Under the pieces are notes generated by a model. The model was not told the DNA's origin, searched no databases, and saw only the letters and a program-made list of their open reading frames with translations. DNA of 64,000 nt from Owenia fusiformis (taxonomy: Eukaryota; Annelida; Polychaeta; Sabellida; Oweniidae). The stretch's first letter is position 1; every line of letters starts with the position of its first letter. Position numbers and translations under genes: made by a program. This document shows, in pieces, positions 46,701 to 54,289 of the stretch. The stretch is taken from assembly GCA_903813345.2 (NCBI GenBank), contig CAIIXF020000012.1, positions 28,160,184 to 28,224,183 of the forward strand. Direction: 5' to 3'.

Positions 46701-49059
46701 TGTCATAAAACCACATTTCAACAGTCACGAATTCAAATACAGTCACAGTCTAGAATTTGCAAAAATGGCTGCAATTCTCACCTGATAACAGAAGGCCTTG
46801 CGTTTGGTGGCCTGATTTCATACTTCACTTGGACTCACAGCCACGCAAAACAATGCTACCATGAAGAAAGTATATTAGGAGTATATACCAGATAGAACTA
46901 CAATTATAGTGTGGCAGAAGAGATTTAAAAGAGACGATTTGACCCTGGATGACAACTGCAAACATAGGAGGCAAAAACTCCACAAGTCAAAGTTGAAGAA
47001 ATTGCCGAGAGTGTTTGACTTGACAGGCATCAAAAGTACATAACATGCAAAGGGCAATATTTCATATTTTAAATGTGAAATGGGACATTGTACAATATAC
47101 ATCCATTAAATCTAGGATGTGCTCATAGTAATTTAGTATCTTAAAATGTATTTTTGAGCATACTTCTTATAGCTACACCAAATGGCATTTGTTGATTAAT
47201 CATTTCATATTTTCAATTTTTTATTCCTTTTGACGTGACTGTATAACCTGCCCCGCCCTACCCAAACACACCAACTTGATTTTATTATAACATCAATATA
47301 GTTTTATCAGTCAACATGGATTTTTTTTAGAATAATCAAAATGTCTCTAAGGAACATTTACTGAAAATTTCATAGAAAAATATCAATTATTGATAAAGTT
47401 AGAGCATATAGTGCATTACTTCTGGGACAACCCTCGTATATCTCATCTTAGCTTGTCTTCGCAAATGCAACTAACGCATGTCGGCTAACGGGTATCTCAT
47501 TTAAATAGTACCTCACTATGCCATTCATATCTAAATGAGTTGGTCATAAAATAGTAGGTTAATCCGGTAGCCGACAGGCGTTAGTTGCATTCGCAAATAC
47601 AAGGTTAAACGTTTATGAGAATTGTGAAATAATCCACTCCTTCGTGTGATGAACCACGTTAAAGGGTCTTGTTTGTAGAACACCGCCCCACAAGAGCTAG
47701 GTATTGAGTTGATAATGTATAGTGTACAACGATTCGACAGATATTACATTGGCAGTCACTGATTGATGAATGAAGTGAACAATTCGGAAACTATTTGTCA
47801 ACTGAATACAATTCATCAAAATCAATTTCAAATCGATATAATTGTGTAACAAGACTCTTTAAAGTACAAGTTTACGTATACACCTGGTTCACTCAGGTTT
47901 ACGTATACGTTTTCAAAACACTTTTTATCGAAAGCTCTCTATTGTCAATGAAACCTTAGAACCTCACAAAACTAGTTGTATTCAGTGAAATAAATATAGT
48001 GATCGTGTTGATCACTAGAAAGAAAGCCTTATTTGATTTGGATTTACATAGTAAGACTTACTGCCTCTCAATGCATTTTGTCATTTTCATTGTCAGGCTG
48101 TTCTAATCTCAGCCCAGTGCAAACAAAACATATTACACATTATAGAGCCAATGATGTATTGACTTAACATGAGGATACAATTGACTTTAAACCTGCATGG
48201 TGGTATGCAGGTTTAAAGAAAATTGTCTCAACAAGTAGATTCATGTGGGGGAGTATTGGTAAAATCCATTTTCAATAGCAATAATATGGGTTATATTAAA
48301 GCTTAATTAAGGCATATTTGAAAGTTTTGGTTAGCTCTAGTAATGTTGGTCCACATACCTTATCACATTGTGGCACTTCTAAACTAACTTTTGCCACTAC
48401 CTTATTACCTTGTTCACAGTGCAGCTCATTATTGAGGTCGTCGTAGAATCTTGCTATACATCCTCCGCAATAATCAGGTCGACATCGAGCAGTGGGATCT
48501 TGAGGACATATTGCTTCCGAGAAGGAACATGGATTACTGACAGTGCAATTAACAAATGGTGCCTCTGGGGGACAGTTATCCGCTGCAAGTACATCTACAC
48601 CTGGAATAAGTGATCATAAGCAACATTTAGCAAATGGCACCTCTAAGAGACAATCATCAGTAACAACTACAGCTAAACCTGAAATTACTGATACTGCAAC
48701 AACATTTGGCAAAATGTACTCGTGGGGACAGGTAGCAAGTACAGCTACATTTGGCATTAGTCACCATAATTAGCATTGTACTCGGGGAGAGTTATCAGCA
48801 ACTACAACTATACTTGGAATTAGTGATCATGAAACAAAATTCCAAAAGTGTCAGTAACTATCATATTGTCAGTTGCGACTTGCTAACTTATCATGATTAA
48901 TTGATGAAATAAGATTACTATACGCAAACTGAATCTAAACAGGATGTTACGAAACTTCACATATTCTATTAAAACATGGTTTTAGTAAAAATATAAAGTT
49001 TGCTTACCTGTAAGATAACAAATCCCCCAAAAAACTATAAGAATATTCAAAACAGACAT
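16666..49059 (-). CDS. Lectin B: secreted CGGC-module plus SUEL-type lectin gene, probably GPI-anchored (five coding exons)
   Basis: Exons 49008-49059, 48409-48600, 45244-45364, 17168-17352 and 16666-16754 join in phases 1, 1, 2 and 1 to give 212 residues. These are a signal peptide, a 63-residue eight-cysteine module, a galactose/rhamnose-binding (SUEL, Gal_Lectin) domain with all eight usual cysteines, and a hydrophobic tail. Domains of this kind bind rhamnose or galactose sugars and act outside the cell. The product is probably held on the outer cell surface by a GPI anchor, though a secreted form is possible. Lectin A matches exon by exon. The intron inside the lectin domain is 27.9 kb, which makes correct splicing the main uncertainty. 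Confidence 0.8.
17168..17352 (-). CDS. Lectin B exon 4 (second half of SUEL lectin domain)
   Basis: A 185-bp exon between the acceptor GGCCGTAG and the donor CAAG|GTATGT. It encodes FDDKDYHFDTNC, then LCEGKPSCHLRALNSIYGD and PCPGVYKYLEVDFICVFQ. The motifs C-x-G-x-x-S-C and GDPCPG-YKYLEV-x-C are the hallmark C-terminal half of SUEL-type rhamnose-binding lectins, including the DPC sugar-site motif. Five cysteines lie here. The entry phase (one base) matches exon 3, 27.9 kb upstream. Confidence 0.92.
17745..18420 (+). repeat. Dispersed repeat with CCGTCTGTCCGTCCGT tract
   Basis: It starts AACGAAGTTCGGAGGG, then a four-base CCGT/CTGT tract (17789-17820). Next comes a block in which AAAGTAGTGGAGCGATTTTG recurs about 133 bp apart (near 18099 and 18232), interleaved with near-palindromic GGCGGCCATTTTTGAAAGTG. 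A related CGAACTTCGTT end with GGACGGAGGG lies at 45690-45760. Non-coding, class unknown. Confidence 0.6.
18567..19990. repeat. Diverged inverted pair about 1.4 kb apart
   Basis: About 75 bp around 18567-18645 (TAGTCCATGGTATGA, then GTAGCACACTATAG) is matched in reverse at 19925-19990 (CTATAGTGTGCTAC, then TCATACCATGGACTA). This could be the ends of an old inverted-repeat transposon enclosing the hairpin at 19288-19490. No coding remnant is recognised between them. Confidence 0.5.
19288..19490. repeat. Near-perfect long hairpin, arms about 95 bp
   Basis: Left arm about 19288-19384 and right arm about 19396-19490 are reverse complements with only one or two mismatches, around a loop of about 11 bases. 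The left arm contains AAGTCGAGGAAGAATTGTAA and the right arm TTACAATTCTTCCTCGACTT. Arms this alike point to a recent fold-back duplication. A transcript would fold into a long double-stranded stem. Confidence 0.9.
20120..20320 (+). repeat. Possible tRNA-derived SINE remnant
   Basis: CTGGACTAAAGGGTGCATGA followed by GAGGGTTCCATGTTCAGG loosely resembles the anticodon arm and T-arm (B-box) of a tRNA-derived SINE head. The match is degenerate and no tail repeat is evident. Low confidence. Confidence 0.25.
20730..21082. repeat. AT-rich block with inverted ends
   Basis: CCTATGCCAAGTAGAGTTTT at the left is mirrored by AAAACTCTACTTGGTATAGG at the right, about 350 bp apart. The interior has long A and T runs. 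A second block, to about 21235, repeats CATATCTCCC-type words in both orientations. Non-coding. Confidence 0.6.
22204..22450. repeat. GGAC tetranucleotide tract and GGGGTAT/GCGCGTG repeats
   Basis: A GGACGGACCAACGGACGGAC-type tract (22217-22260) runs into four spaced copies of ATGGGGTAT, three of them followed by GGCGCGTG, some paired as small palindromes (GGCGCGTGCCACGCGCC). A related pair, CACGCGCCTGATACCCC with GGACGGACGGACCAACGG, lies at 44864-45110. Confidence 0.75.
23843..24364. mobile_element. 522-bp TA-flanked inverted-repeat element
   Basis: Ends CAGGGTGGGCCAAAGAAAAT and its imperfect complement (ATTTTTATTGGCCCACCCTG) sit between TA dinucleotides at 23841 and 24365. TA target duplication and CAGGGT ends fit a Tc1/mariner-type element. 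It is too short for a full transposase and has no clear open frame, so it is non-autonomous or decayed. Confidence 0.8.
24367..27012. other. AT-rich intronic stretch
   Basis: About 2.6 kb inside lectin B intron 3 with no supported gene. A two-unit repeat near 26695-26775 carries GAAATTCCCTGAGATTTGGG twice. Small open frames here (such as 25245-25463) have no domain or splice support. Confidence 0.5.
27013..30128. repeat. 82-bp satellite with 771-bp higher-order period
   Basis: A 3.1-kb array whose unit of about 82 bp is itself two related halves of about 41 bp: GAGGTTGACCTACCCTCAGG with a TATATGATTGACTCTC part, and GAGGAACTACCCTCAGG with a TTTATGGTTA part. The variant ACACTCGGGATATATAAGAC recurs exactly 771 bp apart (near 28101, 28872 and 29643), so about three nearly identical higher-order copies fill 27.8-30.1 kb. 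The older left part is more irregular. The array stops abruptly against a transposon arm at 30128. Confidence 0.95.
30128..30204. mobile_element. Solo arm of the CACACCCGG element
   Basis: A single 77-bp arm, matching the right arm of the element at 15971-16373 except for a longer C run (ten C). On its left the satellite joins within the shared word TTTTCAG/TTTTGCAG; on its right it abuts a LINE fragment. The other arm is missing. Confidence 0.85.
30205..30700 (-). pseudogene. LINE (non-LTR) reverse transcriptase C-terminal remnant
   Basis: Minus-strand translation gives YKTLIRPLIEYGNIIWHPRY, then KIERVQCKATK, then DLSYPEQLRKLNLFSLKYRR and RRGDMIEVYKIF. Near 30210-30290 it gives RKNSFSQRIINDWN. 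These are well-known features of the thumb and C-terminal part of non-LTR retrotransposon reverse transcriptases (EYG-x-x-W-x-P, then LSY-x-x-RL-x-x-L, then YRRRRGDMI, then N-x-x-V/I-x-x-WN). Stops and frameshifts interrupt it, and the 3' end is cut by the transposon arm at 30204. The clade (CR1- or Jockey-like) cannot be settled. Confidence 0.8.
31108..31830. repeat. Degenerate 41-bp tandem repeat related to the 27-30 kb satellite
   Basis: Diverged units of about 41 bp (CACTATCAGTGAGGTGAGCT, then ACCTA, AAGACCTACC). The shared words ATCAGTGAGGT and GACCTACC show it has the same ancestor as the 82-bp dimeric satellite. This is the older, unhomogenised form. It runs into an exon-like fragment at about 31830. 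Confidence 0.8.
31830..31905 (-). pseudogene. Exon-like fragment, copy 2 (frameshifted)
   Basis: The minus strand reads CTTTGCAG, then a frame giving GFSSKVIDDPNTYLHRYE. It aligns base for base with the fragment at 34752-34846 apart from one missing base. Two copies sharing an acceptor-like TTTGCAG and a conserved DPNT-(Y/F)-L-x-R core suggest a duplicated exon of an unknown gene, now broken here. Confidence 0.35.
33667..34660 (+). mobile_element. Mariner-type element with decayed transposase
   Basis: Ends CAGGGCGTATCAAAAAAAAA and its complement (ACGCAACA inside) lie between TA dinucleotides. Extended arms of about 230 bp repeat the word GCAAAGAGGAGA-x-ACATGGCTTTA. The plus strand at 33900-34130 reads SPDFNCCDFFFWSYLRS and later GSGGNLEGY. 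This matches the SPDLNPCDFFLWGYLK motif and terminal GGHLE of mariner-type DDE transposases. Stops interrupt it and the N-terminal part is gone. Confidence 0.8.
34752..34846 (-). pseudogene. Exon-like fragment, copy 1
   Basis: The minus strand has the acceptor-like CCTTTGCAG, then an open frame AHLDSTGKVLEDPNTFLQRN, then GPDISGDLSSG. On its downstream side lies a short piece of the 41-bp-type repeat (GTGAGGTTAACTCAC near 34690), just as copy 2 at 31.85 kb is joined to the 41-bp array. I cannot name the protein. It may be a real but isolated exon, or a fragment carried by the repeat. Confidence 0.35.
35774..36154 (-). mobile_element. Small inverted-repeat element, same family as 3.8-4.2 kb
   Basis: A reverse-orientation copy of the element at 3779-4166, with ends TTAAAGAGAGAATCAGATCT and AGATCTGATTCTGCCTTTAA and the same central AAGAATGGTTACCATTCTT palindrome. 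Non-coding. Confidence 0.8.
36365..37227. mobile_element. 863-bp inverted-repeat element with CACTCCCCTCCATAAG ends
   Basis: TA-flanked, with arms of about 240 bp starting CACTCCCCTCCATAAGTTTG. The interior has ATTTCCCATTGG-type words in both orientations but no transposase frame. Directly after it (about 37228-37466) the right arm plus a piece of flank (TATACTGGAATAAATAAAAG) is repeated once. A 258-bp deletion derivative of the same family sits at 60435-60692. Confidence 0.85.
38018..38049. repeat. Long poly-G tract
   Basis: Twenty G, one T, then eleven G. It could form a G-quadruplex on the plus strand, and its exact length is prone to sequencing error. Just downstream, TACAGGGTGTTCCAAAAGTA (38097) looks like a lone mariner-type end. 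Confidence 0.9.
38188..38797. repeat. Spaced direct repeat of about 58 bp
   Basis: GGGGACTCATCTCTGACCTA, continuing through GGTGTCCTGAATGTTCTGTT, near 38189-38250 recurs with few changes at 38739-38797, about 550 bp apart. It looks like a partial duplication of one dispersed element. Confidence 0.7.
40180..41103. mobile_element. 924-bp inverted-repeat element with 10-bp target duplication
   Basis: Ends GGGTTTGTGTAAAAACCGGG and its near complement form arms of about 70 bp. ATGAACACAG stands on both outer sides (40170-40179 and 41104-41113), a perfect 10-bp target duplication. The interior has two or three diverged units carrying AACGTTAAAA, TTAACGTTGT and GTGACGTC. Duplications of 9-11 bp occur in Mutator-like and IS4EU-type elements; the superfamily is not settled because no transposase is present. 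Confidence 0.85.
41691..41768. repeat. Short hairpin beside the large inverted element
   Basis: TAATATGTTTTCAGCTAACA at the left pairs with TGTTAGCTGAAAACATATTA at the right, about 78 bp in total. The 1.83-kb element is inserted exactly at its right end. Confidence 0.8.
41769..43601. mobile_element. 1.83-kb element with 434-bp inverted arms
   Basis: Arms 41769-42202 and 43168-43601 are equal in length and look fully complementary by eye. Ends are CACGGGATGTCATCG and complement, flanked by ATTAT on both sides (41764-41768 and 43602-43606). Reading the ends one base further out gives TTA flanks instead, so the duplication is either 5 bp or 3 bp. Each arm carries the word TCAATGTTAGGGAGCA three times, once near the outside and twice at the inner end, which could be protein-binding sites. 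The interior has no transposase frame. The near identity implies recent movement or conversion between arms. Confidence 0.9.
42786..43165. repeat. GGGA/TCCC-rich foldback block nested in the large element
   Basis: A block built of TGGGACTC, GATGGGGC, TGCCCCA and AGTCCCA words in both orientations, with AAGCCCGGTATACACCAATG at the left and AAGCCCAACATACACCAATG near 43099. It is locally GC-rich compared with its surroundings and stays open in several frames on both strands, which is why long chance frames appear. Probably an old insertion within the larger element. Confidence 0.7.
45244..45364 (-). CDS. Lectin B exon 3 (first half of SUEL lectin domain)
   Basis: A 121-bp exon between the acceptor TTTACAG and the donor GT|GTAAGT. 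It reads FNVICEVKNNTVGCLAPPG, then STMHITYANYGRKDNTTCQH. C-x7-C, the ITYANYGR sugar-site motif and a following cysteine are the typical N-terminal half of the SUEL/Gal_Lectin domain. Entry phase fits exon 2 (which makes an Asp) and exit phase 2 fits exon 4. Sequons NNT and NTT are present. Lectin A's exon has identical length. Confidence 0.92.
46367..47436. mobile_element. Mariner-type element, CGAGGGTTGTCCCAGAAGTA ends
   Basis: TA-flanked, 1070 bp, with arms of about 40 bp (CGAGGGTTGTCCCAGAAGTA, then ATGCACTATATGC) that are exact complements. The plus strand near 46910-46990 reads WQKRFKRDDLTLDDN, resembling the N-terminal DNA-binding part of mariner transposases (F-x-x-G-x-x-S-x-x-D). Stops follow, so it is decayed or a deletion derivative. 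Confidence 0.8.
47452..47603. mobile_element. Short foldback element (152 bp)
   Basis: Arms of about 36 bp: GCAACTAACGCATGTCGGCT at the left and AGCCGACAGGCGTTAGTTGC at the right. Non-coding, in lectin B intron 2, 15 bp past the mariner-type element. Confidence 0.75.
48409..48600 (-). CDS. Lectin B exon 2 (CRPDYCGGC cysteine module)
   Basis: A 192-bp exon, acceptor ATTCCAG, donor CAAG|GTAATA. The 63 residues hold eight cysteines: DNCPPEAPFVNC, NPCSFSEAICP, ARCRPDYCGGCIARFYDDL and HCEQ. C-x4-YCGGC-x-A-x-FYD is a recurrent but, to my knowledge, poorly named extracellular cysteine module in secreted invertebrate proteins. NCT is a sequon. The first 20 codons and the acceptor are echoed in a degenerate tandem array just upstream. 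Confidence 0.88.
48601..48835 (-). repeat. Degenerate repeats of the exon-2 acceptor (lectin B)
   Basis: Three diverged copies of the exon-2 start and its upstream splice region, about 64-76 bp apart. On the plus strand each carries ACAGCTA-x-ACCTGGAAT-x-AGTGATC-like words (near 48676, 48748 and 48812). All are broken by stops. Lectin A has seven such copies at the same place. Confidence 0.7.
49008..49059 (-). CDS. Lectin B exon 1 (signal peptide)
   Basis: ATG, then MSVLNILIVFWGICYLT and one base before the donor G|GTAAGC. The 17 residues are strongly hydrophobic, as in a signal peptide, and join in phase 1 to exon 2 to give Gly-Val-Asp-Val. The exon lies 407 bp upstream of exon 2. The start is the only ATG that fits the donor and phase. 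Confidence 0.8.
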
Positions 49060-49420
49060 GTTTGAGTAGTTAAAGGTGTCACTACGGTAAATTGGCACTT
49101 CCGAGAAGGGCAGTGTTGTTAATACTTTAAAACGAAGTCATACGAAAATCGATGCTGTGTATAACGATTATAAATGTATATACAATGGTTATGTAATGTG
49201 TAATGTTCGGGGAAAGTTTTGATGAATGTACCATTCTTAAAAAATCGCAGGAATATACTCCCATGAACTGGAACTACTTTATTTGTTAATTTTCATCGGT
49301 GAATAGTAATTTTTCTAAAAATGAATCCCTATATTGGCGTAATGATACTTAAAATTGAGACGCAAAACCTATGTTGAATATAATGTTAATATGGTGGTTA
49401 TATAGGAGGGGAACGCGGAA
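49060..49420 (-). promoter_or_regulatory. Presumed upstream region of lectin B
   Basis: The sequence immediately 5' of the lectin B start on the minus strand. No clear TATA box or other defined promoter element could be picked by eye, so this marks position only. Confidence 0.3.
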
Positions 49421-49599
49421 TCATGTCCATTATATGACCTAATTCGTTCAAAAATGGCGAAATATACCCTTGGACTTTGTCAGCCGTTGTGACACTTAAT
49501 ACAGCAGGAGATCCAAGACGTCATTTCCATTGTTCTTTCGGCAAAATCGCGTAGTAATCTACGGTGATCAGTCCATTTAAATTTCACGCTTTTGAACGT

Positions 49600-50760
49600 C
49601 ATGGTGTATACATGCATTTCTAATCGATCATATCTCAGTCAATATTTATCATTATATTATAAATTTGATAATTAATGAAAGCTTATAACCAGGGCATTAC
49701 GTATGTGAATTTATTATTTTGGTCAGATAAAATACCAACCAGTTACGGGTGCTAACGTTTTGACATATTTTTCATTAAAAATGCAGAAATGTGTATCATT
49801 TTCGCGGGTTAAATAGGCTATTAAAACAAGTCGGGTTAAAAAATGTTTTTCACTCATCATTTAGCCCACATCGAGCTCTTTCCAATGGTATAATTGTTTT
49901 TTTCTGAAACCCCTGAAGACAAATTTCTGCCAACTTTCTGTAACGACGAGTGAAAAATCATGGTTTTTACCGCAAACCAATGACGTCGTATTTCTCGATA
50001 TTTATACCAAGATTAGATTTGATACGCGTATGATATTTGTTCACGGTCATATCTCGGTCAATATTCGTCATTGAATGATCATTCTTATAGTTAATGAAAG
50101 CTTATTACAAGGGCAATGCGCATATGGATAAGTTATTTCGACCCGATTAAATACCACCCAGCTACGGGTACAAACGTGTAAAACATTTTTTCACAGAAAT
50201 TCACTGAAAATGCACAAATGTGTATCACATTCGCGCGTTAATTGGGCTATTAAATCTCGTTGAGTTAAAAAATGTTTTTCGCTCTACATTTAGCCCACAT
50301 TGAGCTCTCTCCAATGGTACGATTGTTTTTTTCTGAAACCTCTGAAGACAAATTTCTGCCAACTTTCTGTAACGACGAGTGAAAAATCATGGTTTTTACC
50401 GCAAACCAATGACGACGTCGTATTTCTCGATTTTTAAACCAAGATTAGATTTGATACGCGTATGTATTTGTTCATGGCTATATATCTGTCAATATGCATT
50501 AATGATTCAGTATGAGTCTAATACAACATAAAAGAGTATCACAAGCACATCACATTGATGGACTTATTACATATGATCCGATGGAATGCAGCCAATAAAA
50601 CCAGGTTACGTGTTACCGTTCTTCACGCCAAATGCGTAAATTAAATGTGACTCGTTTTAGCGCATTAATTGAAGCATGGTTGGACATCAGTAAGAATTCT
50701 TTTCCAACTTTGAACAATGAAAGTCAAAATACCCGGCTTTTAATTTTACGTTGTGAGGTC
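49600..50760. repeat. Tandem repeat of about 420 bp, two to three diverged units
   Basis: Words such as GGTCATATCTCGGTCAATAT, CCCTGAAGACAAATTTCTGC, CAACTTTCTGTAACGACGAG and AAACCAATGACGTCGTATTT recur about 420 bp apart, with units starting near 49620, 50040 and, more weakly, 50475. CCTGAAGACAAATTTCTGCC also occurs at 59421. CAGCAGGAGATCCAA near 49503 reappears inverted near 59739, so the 59.2-59.8 kb stretch carries a relative. Non-coding. Confidence 0.8.
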
Positions 50761-51619
50761 GGCGGCCGTCTCTATTTCTCGATTTGTCGAATGAGGGAAT
50801 TCATTGTATAAATGGGCAATCATTGCTCGCTCTGTATTTAAATCGATTTTATATCAAGACCGGACACCGGATATCACGACGATGAATAAATATCCGAATT
50901 AAGCGCATTATTTCGAAGGCATGTTTTATTCGAAAATAATCAGCTCACGTATACATATTCATTCATAGCATAATGACCCCTGTTTAGTCTCGGATGAGCT
51001 GTGAATGCCTTCTATGCCCGGCTTCAATTCAACAATTCTGCCGACACGCTATTAAAAATCATCCAATAAAACCGCTATCAGGCTATGCAGATATAAATTT
51101 TCGAAAACACTATCTCGACAGATTGGTTTTAAAAAACATTGTACTGGTTTCAGTATTATGTTCCGAGGAGCCACTCACCTAATAGCCATAATTTGTAAAT
51201 TGTGCATCCTCAGTCTGTCAGCCGCTTAGCGGATGGATCAGTGACGCTGACCGCATATTGCACCTTTTATAATTTGTAGCAGTTTGCACAAAGTCGACGT
51301 GCAACTAGTTGGTGCAAGGAGGGTTGACTCAGAGAATTTCATTTTTGGAATGTTTCGATAGGAAATAAGACCAAAATTCACGATCGGATCCAAATGTTGA
51401 AGTGAACAAATGGCGGCTGTTGGAATTCGAATTTTGAAGCACATTCCCATATATGAGACAGAATATGGATATTGCACTCTGGGAGGCAATCTTCCTTGCC
51501 CTTAGGAAAATCAATAGTACATCGACTTTATTTATTTAATAATTGAAAGGAAGTGAAGTTAACGAAATATTCGAATACAATACATACTGCCGAAAAAGCA
51601 CATTTATTTCGTGGGTATT

Positions 51620-51853
51620 TAAAGGACCGCGAGTTGTTTGTAGAATGATTCTAGGGAGCTTGTTCATGCATTCCACTTGTGTTTTTCATCTAAAAAACAT
51701 CAATACACTTTAAAACACTATGTAACAATACTTGGGTGTTAATCCATAGATAATACTTGAAAATGAGATATTTTGGGGGATTATATGGTGCAATCTTAAA
51801 GTCAATTAAATGTTTTAAAGTGTATCATTCTACAAACAACTCACGGTCCTTTA
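51620..51853. mobile_element. 234-bp miniature inverted-repeat element
   Basis: Ends TAAAGGACCGCGAGTTGTTT and AAACAACTCACGGTCCTTTA, with further pairing through GTAGAATGAT. An inner pair, CACTTTAAAACA and TGTTTTAAAGTG, also folds. Non-coding. Confidence 0.85.
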
Positions 51854-52694
51854 CCCTACAAAACTCCCCTACCCTTCCGTGTTTTCCTGACGTTTTCACG
51901 AACCTTCCCTGTTCCACCTAACAAGACTCTTTTCCCCCATTGCTATACCCGTATACTGGTATACTGCCCATAGATCTGTGCACAGGAGTTTCACACGGAA
52001 AATGAACTTATTTTAGGAAATATTGTGGAAAAAATTATACGTAGTAAATAATTTCTCAACAATATAGGCTGACCGTTGAATGCAATTATTCATTTATTTC
52101 ATTTCATCAATACTAGTACTAGTAATCATAAAATCATGACGCTGACATGGTTTTAATTCTAAAAATTAAGATAATGTGCAGTTATATAGTACCAAATAAT
52201 ATTCATTCATAATATGCTAGGCTATTAGGAACAAATACTCAGTAATATGTCTTTTGTGGAGATCAATTCTGAAAAAGAGGGGTGGACCCCCAGAGCTTTA
52301 GCGATGACTGACATATTAGTCTCCTGCCTACCACCTACCATGAGTCTGGGTATCGACTTAGAAAATATTGAAAATTGTAATGTCTGATAAACCAACTCAA
52401 TCACACATATTATTAAACTTCAATATCTTATCCTTCTATTCTGAGATTACAAAAATATCAATTTGTATCACAATTGATGAAGAATATTGGCATCAAAGAC
52501 AAATCAATGGCAAATAATAAATGAATTTTTTATACAAAAACTTTGAAACATATCCTCCAAAATATTGCGTACTTTCTTTGTATAGACATTGAATGGTATT
52601 TCTGGATAAGTGAATTGGTGTTTATCTGGGTAATCAAGGGATAATAGTCACTCAAAGTTACTGAGTATCCAGTTTTGAGACTTCAATTGTGTTA

Positions 52695-53040
52695 GTGAAG
52701 GACGATTCTCGGTTTGGAGAACAGTCTCTTGGGCTAATAATTTTTTATATGAAAAATATAGAAATATTACCCAAATTAAACTATGAATATTCAAAAGAGG
52801 ACATTTAAATCTACAAATGTAAAAATAACAAATTGGTCTGAAGGGAAAGAAGTTCATCAGTGTACTGCGCTAATATTTTTTTGCGAAAAATCTAGAAATA
52901 TTACCCAAATTAAATTATGACTATTCAAAAGAGGACATTTAAATCTATATTATGTAAAAAAAATCAAATTTGTCCAAAGCAGGGATAATGCTCATTTAGA
53001 TTGATGAACTTCGTTCTCCAAACCGAGAATCGTCCTTTAC
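52695..53040. mobile_element. 346-bp miniature element with internal duplication
   Basis: Ends GTGAAGGACGATTCTCGGTT and AACCGAGAATCGTCCTTTAC. The interior has two copies, about 125 bp apart, of TAGAAATATTACCCAAATTA, then TATTCAAAAGAGGACATTTA. The ends resemble those at 51620-51853 (AAAGGAC), so the two may be relatives. Confidence 0.85.
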
Positions 53041-54289
53041 ACATATTTCAGTCAAATTCATGCTATGCACAACATTTTGGTTTCAATATTATAATCTCTA
53101 TACATGACCCTGGTGATGAAGATTCAGAATCAGTCAAAAAAACCTAAACCGGAAAACTGTGCTCATTGTGCAAAACTAAAAGTGAAGCAACTTTTTTTCT
53201 GATATTTCTTACATCAAATGGCAGCCATCTTGTTTTTCCCCCTTCAAATTAAACTGGCGGGAAATTCAAAAAATTGAAAAAAAATTTAATCCTAAAATAC
53301 ATTTCAAAAATATGATTTTCTTTTTAATTCTTCATGGGTCTTAAGTTATTTCTCCTTTGTATGTCATACATGTTGCCATTGGTGTTTTTTCTATGATAAT
53401 GACCCTCTTTATTTGTTCAGATACTTATTCTGACTCTCAGCAGGGGGTTAATTTTGCATCAAAACTCGTGAAAAAGTAAATATACTTATCAAATATAACT
53501 AGGACAGTAATAAAAACCATATTTCACATACATTTGACTGAGGGACCAAAAGGGCATATATCCGGACACATCCTTCTCACGAGTTAGTTTTCTAATATTA
53601 CACGTCGTCGTGATGTTTTAATGGATGTAAGCATATTCATTACACTTTTCTTTATCTTGATGTGAAAATCCAAGCTATGATGTTATTAGAAAATTTGAAT
53701 CCGCCATTTTTGTTTATCGATTTGGACCAATCAGAGGTGTACCAACTGTACGTCATCTCAATACATGTTTACATTATAAATGTAGTCATCTTTGAACTCT
53801 GAGGTTAATCCCCCCCCCCGATTCTGAAATATCTATGAATGAATACTCAGTAAACATGTGTATGGTAATATTTCTCAAATGTAAAGATTCTCTTCTATGT
53901 TCTCTCAATGACAAATAATGATTTAGACATTCTTATCAGAAGCTTATTCCATGGCTCAAAGGTTCAAACTAACAATTATGCTATTAGACAGTGTTGTGTA
54001 TGTAGTACAGTATCACAGCAGTGTAGTATAGCAGACAGCTCCAAGAGATACCTCAATCTCCCAATTCTTGATGGGCCAAGATTTACTGCATAACATAACA
54101 CAAATCATTGTAATTTGTTGAGCTACTCCAGAAGATCATACTACTGCACATATTATCCACTGTCTATTTAAATTTTTCATTGAAACGAATCAGGAAGACT
54201 GGCAGTGTCATTTGGAACTAATTCTCTTAGTTCATGTTCATTATAGAATGAACTATATTCAGGTTTTGAATCCATGGAGGGAATTTTAG
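53041..54289. other. Stretch without supported gene
   Basis: AT-rich, non-repetitive by eye, with a ten-C run near 53811. A 61-codon plus-strand frame (53908-54093) has no recognisable domain. I see nothing else here. Confidence 0.4.

Larger units (their letters stand above)
45365..48408 (-). other. Lectin B intron 2 (3.0 kb)
   Basis: The matching intron in lectin A is 526 bp. The extra length includes a mariner-type element (46367-47436), a short foldback element (47452-47603) and a dispersed repeat near 45690-45760 with GGACAGACGGAGGG and CGAACTTCGTTC. No exon is seen. Confidence 0.7.
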
